Of a stretch of DNA of 16,489 bases, positions 13,572-16,489 are shown in pieces. The stretch is from contig JACKDV010000054.1 of NCBI GenBank assembly GCA_020633315.1, positions 1-16,489 on the forward strand. The letters run 5' to 3'. Each line of letters starts with the position of its first letter. The first letter of the stretch is position 1. Under the pieces are notes generated by a model. That model searched no databases. It saw nothing but the letters and a program-made list of their open reading frames with translations, and was not told the origin of the DNA. The DNA comes from Myxococcales bacterium. Its GTDB lineage: Bacteria > Myxococcota_A > Polyangia > Nannocystales > Nannocystaceae. Position numbers and translations under genes: made by a program.

Positions 13572-15014
13572 GTGGCCCCCTCGGACATCGAGCGCACCAC
13601 CCTGCGCCCCAAGAGCGGCAAGCTGCCCCCCAGCGGGCGGTTCCGGCTGCTCATCATCGGCGACCAGGAGCACCGCACCCTGCGGCTGCCCCCGGTGGGA
13701 GAGGTGAGCCTCGGCCGCTCCGAGAGCGCCGACGTGCAGATCGCCGATCCCCTCATGTCGCGGGTGCATGCATCGGTGATCGTCAAGCTCGGCGACGGCC
13801 TGTTCGTGCGGGATCACGGCAGCTCCAACGGCACCGTGGTCCGCGGCGAGCGGATCGAGGCTCGCGTGGAGATCCCCATCGCCCTGGGCGACACCATCGA
13901 GGTCGGCTCGACCGTGGTCATCGTGCAGCCCGAGCTGTCGCGCGCCGAGGGCGTGGGCGGATCGACGGCGACGGAGCCCGAGCCCGAGCTGGTCGACCCC
14001 GGCCAGGGACCCCTCGACGACGCGATGGCCCGCGTGCAGAAGCTGGCCCGTCGGATCGCCCGCAGCCAGATCAACGTGCTGCTGCTCGGCGAGACCGGGG
14101 TGGGCAAGGAGGTGATGGCCCGCACCATCCACCATCTCTCACCGCGGGCCGAGGGCCCCTTCGTGGGGATCAACTGCGCGGCCGTCAGCGACAGCCTGTT
14201 CGAGAGCGAGCTGTTCGGCTACGAGAAGGGCGCCTTCACCGGCGCCACCCAGCCCAAGCCAGGCCTGCTCGAGACGGCACACCGCGGCACCGTGTTCCTC
14301 GACGAGGTGGGCGAGATGCCGCTGTCCACCCAGGCCAAGCTGCTGCGGGTCCTCGAGACCCGCCAGGTGATGCGCGTGGGCGGCCTGCGTCCCCGCGACG
14401 TGGACGTGCGCTTCGTGGCCGCCACCAACCAGAACCTCGAGCACGACGTGCACAGCGGCCGCTTCCGCGAGGACCTCTACTACCGCCTCAACGGCATCTC
14501 GCTGGTGATCCCTCCCCTACGCGAGCGCTCGACCGAGCTGCCACGCTTGGCCCAGCGCTTCATCGACGAGGCGACCCGCGAGGCCGGCCTGCCCGATCCC
14601 CCGCGACTGAGCCAAGAGGCCCACGGCTGGATGGCGCGCTATGAGTGGCCCGGCAACATCCGCGAGCTCAAGAACGCGGTGAACCGCGCCGTGATCCTGG
14701 CCTCCGAAGGCATCATCCAGCCCGAGCACCTGCAGCCCGAGACCTACCAGCCCCGCACTGGCCGAGGCTCGGGGCGGGCTCCCGTCCCCCCGCCGTTGCC
14801 CTCCCCCAGCCTCGAGGCCACCGCCCCCGACGAGGACGCGCCGCCGCTCGATCTCGACAGCGACGATGCGCAGGAGCGGCAGCGCATCATCGATGCGCTC
14901 GCCGCCTGCGGCGGCAACCAGACCCGCGCAGCCAAGATGCTGGGCATTGCCCGACGCACCCTCACCAGCCGCCTCGACAAGCTGTCGATCCCCCGACCCC
15001 GCAAGGGTCGGTGA
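13572..15014 (+). CDS. FHA-domain sigma54-dependent transcriptional activator
   Basis: The 480-residue protein has three domains. Residues 25-118 are an FHA domain with GRS (48-50), SRVH (63-66) and SSNGT (84-88), which reads phosphothreonine on partner proteins. Residues about 145-380 are a sigma54 AAA+ domain with Walker A GETGVGKE (173-180), the sigma54-contacting GAFTGA (220-225), Walker B FLDEVG (242-247) and arginines in GRFREDLYYRL. A Pro/Asp-rich linker leads to a Fis-type helix-turn-helix (about 448-471, NQTRAAKMLG). FHA-type enhancer-binding proteins are typical of myxobacteria, where they link Ser/Thr kinases to sigma54 promoters. The motifs are intact, so it should be active. Its targets are unknown; I saw no -24/-12 promoter nearby. 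GTG 13572 is chosen on the promoter position. Confidence 0.93.
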   Translation: MAPSDIERTTLRPKSGKLPPSGRFRLLIIGDQEHRTLRLPPVGEVSLGRSESADVQIADPLMSRVHASVIVKLGDGLFVRDHGSSNGTVVRGERIEARVEIPIALGDTIEVGSTVVIVQPELSRAEGVGGSTATEPEPELVDPGQGPLDDAMARVQKLARRIARSQINVLLLGETGVGKEVMARTIHHLSPRAEGPFVGINCAAVSDSLFESELFGYEKGAFTGATQPKPGLLETAHRGTVFLDEVGEMPLSTQAKLLRVLETRQVMRVGGLRPRDVDVRFVAATNQNLEHDVHSGRFREDLYYRLNGISLVIPPLRERSTELPRLAQRFIDEATREAGLPDPPRLSQEAHGWMARYEWPGNIRELKNAVNRAVILASEGIIQPEHLQPETYQPRTGRGSGRAPVPPPLPSPSLEATAPDEDAPPLDLDSDDAQERQRIIDALAACGGNQTRAAKMLGIARRTLTSRLDKLSIPRPRKGR

Positions 15015-15016
15015 AA

Positions 15017-15044
15017 TCCAATCTAACTATTTGATTTTATTGGA
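15017..15044. other. AT-rich junction with 6 bp inverted repeat, possible att site or bidirectional terminator
   Basis: TCCAAT (15017-15022) and ATTGGA (15039-15044) flank a 16 nt A+T-rich centre. The stretch lies between two convergent stops, 15014 and 15037. It could be the recombinase crossover region or a weak shared terminator. Confidence 0.35.
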
Positions 15045-16183
15045 CATCAATCGGCGAAGAACCGCCGTCTCCATCATGTCTCCACGCCGGGCGGCGGTTG
15101 AGCAGTCGGATGGACTCCTCGAGCGCGACGGGGGACAGGCTCATGTACCGCTCGGTGGTCACCACGCTCTGGTGACCGGCCAGCTTCTGGATCGCCCGAG
15201 CCGGCGCGCCGCGCATGGCCAGGTGCGAGCAGAACGTGTGACGCAGGCAGTGAGGGCCGCGGACCTCGAAGCCGGCCGCCTGCTGGGCCTTGGCAAGCCA
15301 GGTGCGGATGGTCGAGGCGGTCGGTGTCTTGCGCCTGCGATCGTAGAGCACCCGGGGGCCGCCGATCGAGTGTGCCTCCAGTGCAGCCCGCAGGTCGTCC
15401 GACAGCGGCACGGTCCGAGTCCGGTGCCCCTTGGTGGACGTCACCTCGCCGCTGTACTCGGAGCGGGCGATGGTCAGCCGCCCGTGGACGAGGTCGATGT
15501 CCGACCACTCCAGGGCGATGATCTCTCCGCGCCGAAGCCCAGCGTCACCGCCGAGAAGCACCACGAGCAGGACCCGCGGGTCGAGCAGCTTGGCGGCGGA
15601 GACGAGCCGTCGGTAGTCCGCGAAGTCGTAGAAGTCGGGCTCGGCTTCGGACTCGCGGATCTTCTTGATCTGGACCGGCAGCTCGGCGATGACCTTCCAC
15701 TCGACGGCGACGTTGAGGATCGCCTTGAGCAGCTTGGTCACCGTGTTGACGCTGACGGGCTTCATGTGGCCCAGGGACGCCCTGAGGTTCCTGGACGTCC
15801 TCGGCCGTGAGTCGGTCCAGGCGCTTGTTCCCCAGCTTGGGGATGAGATGGTTGCGGGTGATGCATTGCTTGCGCTCGAGGGTGCTCGGGCGGTGACGGT
15901 TGGCCTTGCAGTAGCCTTCCATGTACCGCGGGATGAATGCCTTGAGCGTGGGTACCTCCTTCTTGACGAGGTCGGGGCGCTCATCCTCGCCGTCCTCGGA
16001 CGGGTCGGTGTTGGTGTAGTGCTGGATGAGCTGTCGCTCGCGCTCCTCGCCCCACCGCTTCGCGGCGGACTTGGTCGGAACCGGCGCCTTGCGCCGCTCC
16101 CGGATCCTCGGCCTGCCTGGAAACGTGAGCACGATATCGACTTCCCAGCCGCCCCTCTTGTAGGGCCTTACTTTCACGGTCAT
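15037..16183 (-). pseudogene. Tyrosine recombinase (integrase) gene with a one-base frameshift
   Basis: Two overlapping frames together encode a tyrosine recombinase. The first (from ATG 16183, AAGGAG 7 nt upstream) gives the N-terminal part and the start of the core-binding domain, ending in phase at LTAEDVQ. The second continues in register as NLRASLGHMKP and carries the whole catalytic domain. Catalytic residues are all present: Arg in AGLRRGE (near 15530), Lys in STKGHR, HCLRH (near 15245), GHQ and the nucleophile in ERYM (near 15145). Removing one base near 15790 joins them into about 381 residues, a normal family length. The break is not in a long homopolymer, so it is either a real mutation or an assembly error; a programmed shift seems less likely. 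If real, the enzyme is inactive and the element fixed unless helped in trans. Confidence 0.85.
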
Positions 16184-16489
16184 CACTGATCTCCTTCGTT
16201 GGTCAGCGACACCGTGCGTCTTTGGTCGAGCCAGGATAGCAGGGCGGCGCCGTCGATGAGGAGGCGGCGGGAGATCCGAATGACGCCTGGGAGGGAGCCC
16301 TGGCGGATCTTGGCGTAGATTGCTCCGCGGGTGGTTCGGAGGAAATCGGCGACCTCGTCTACGGTGAGCAGGCGGGGAAGCTCGACGGTGCCTGGACGGG
16401 CCCGGCGGGGAACCGGCGGGCGGGAGTTCGCGGGACGGGGAGGCGTCGTCTGGGTCGACGATCGGCTCCGTCGGGTCGTGGGTTTCTTC
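16183..16489 (-). CDS. Excisionase/AlpA-like helix-turn-helix protein (5' end missing)
   Basis: One hundred and one residues are visible to the stop. Residues about 40-90 (counted from the window edge) match MerR-like HTH_17/excisionase domains: LLTVDEVADFL, then TTRGAIYAKIRQGSLPG, VIRISRRLLID and LLSWLDQ. These proteins bind DNA to assist recombinase-mediated excision or act as small regulators. The part before the domain is rich in Arg, Pro, Ser and Thr and holds no ATG, GTG or TTG in frame, so the start lies outside the window. Its TGA overlaps the ATG of the recombinase by one base (TGATG), which implies translational coupling. Confidence 0.78.
   Translation of the reverse strand, partial: KKPTTRRSRSSTQTTPPRPANSRPPVPRRARPGTVELPRLLTVDEVADFLRTTRGAIYAKIRQGSLPGVIRISRRLLIDGAALLSWLDQRRTVSLTNEGDQ
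16191..16196 (-). promoter_or_regulatory. Ribosome binding site of the recombinase
   Basis: AAGGAG inside the end of the excisionase-like gene is 7 nt upstream of the ATG at 16183. It favours that ATG over the GTG one codon earlier. Confidence 0.6.

Larger units (their letters stand above)
15015..16489. mobile_element. End of an integrated genetic element
   Basis: A tyrosine recombinase gene and an excisionase-like gene lie immediately beyond the stop of the host regulator, with the recombinase reading toward it. The spacer switches abruptly to A+T-rich sequence. This is the usual arrangement at one end of an integrative element or prophage. The other end is outside the window to the right, so its type and cargo are unknown. 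Confidence 0.6.

Noticed and set aside
3491..15084. 12 bp direct repeat ATCATGTCTCCA at 3491-3502 and 15073-15084 as att sites
   Set aside because: The second copy lies inside the recombinase coding sequence and the repeat is short, and the genes between the copies look like host genes, so chance is more likely.

Overview
The window is about 70% G+C and almost fully coding, with lipoproteins, an FHA-domain sigma54 activator and many co-directional or tightly convergent genes. The thin Thr/Gly/Asp/Pro linkers behind lipoprotein cysteines, the disulfide-rich lipoprotein and the FHA-type enhancer-binding protein suggest a myxobacterium (Myxococcota), most like the Nannocystis/Plesiocystis/Enhygromyxa group. 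This placement is inferred from protein style; no rRNA or other marker gene is present.

Left part (1-4473). A minus-strand YdeI/OmdA-like gene is cut by the window edge and lies downstream of a stand-alone E2-type acyltransferase catalytic domain. That gene is divergent from an acyl-CoA dehydrogenase whose catalytic glutamate appears to sit at the isovaleryl/long-chain position. A cysteine-rich lipoprotein (minus) follows convergently. A SUKH (SMI1/KNR4) protein (plus) is divergent from it across a 264 bp spacer that holds the most AT-rich patch of the left half.

Middle part (4474-9497). Two probable cell-surface lipoproteins are divergently transcribed: a large alpha/beta-hydrolase (lipase/esterase-like, minus) and a Vgb-type beta-propeller (plus). 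A class V PLP enzyme (plus) comes next. Its promoter and start codon lie in the second copy of a 56 bp imperfect tandem duplication.

Right part (9498-15014). Four genes run on the minus strand in the order PlsC-type acyltransferase, DyP peroxidase, a lipoprotein with an ExbD/TolR-like domain, and an OprP/OprO-type porin. They could form one envelope-related transcription unit; how the products cooperate is unknown. An FHA-AAA+-Fis sigma54 activator is divergent from this cluster.

Right edge (15015-16489). The host sequence appears to end just after the activator, at a short AT-rich stretch. Beyond it is the end of an integrated element: a tyrosine recombinase gene broken by a one-base frameshift, overlapped by an excisionase-like HTH gene that runs off the window. 

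Several genes have an extended -10 box (TGn-TAnnnT, or TAnnnT without TGn) 6-8 nt before an ATG or GTG, as expected for leaderless mRNAs. I used this to choose several start codons. I did not see tRNA, rRNA, CRISPR, IS elements or clear intrinsic terminators. I did not find a convincing defence or toxin system; the most unusual items are the ExbD-like lipoprotein cluster, the promoter duplication and the element boundary.
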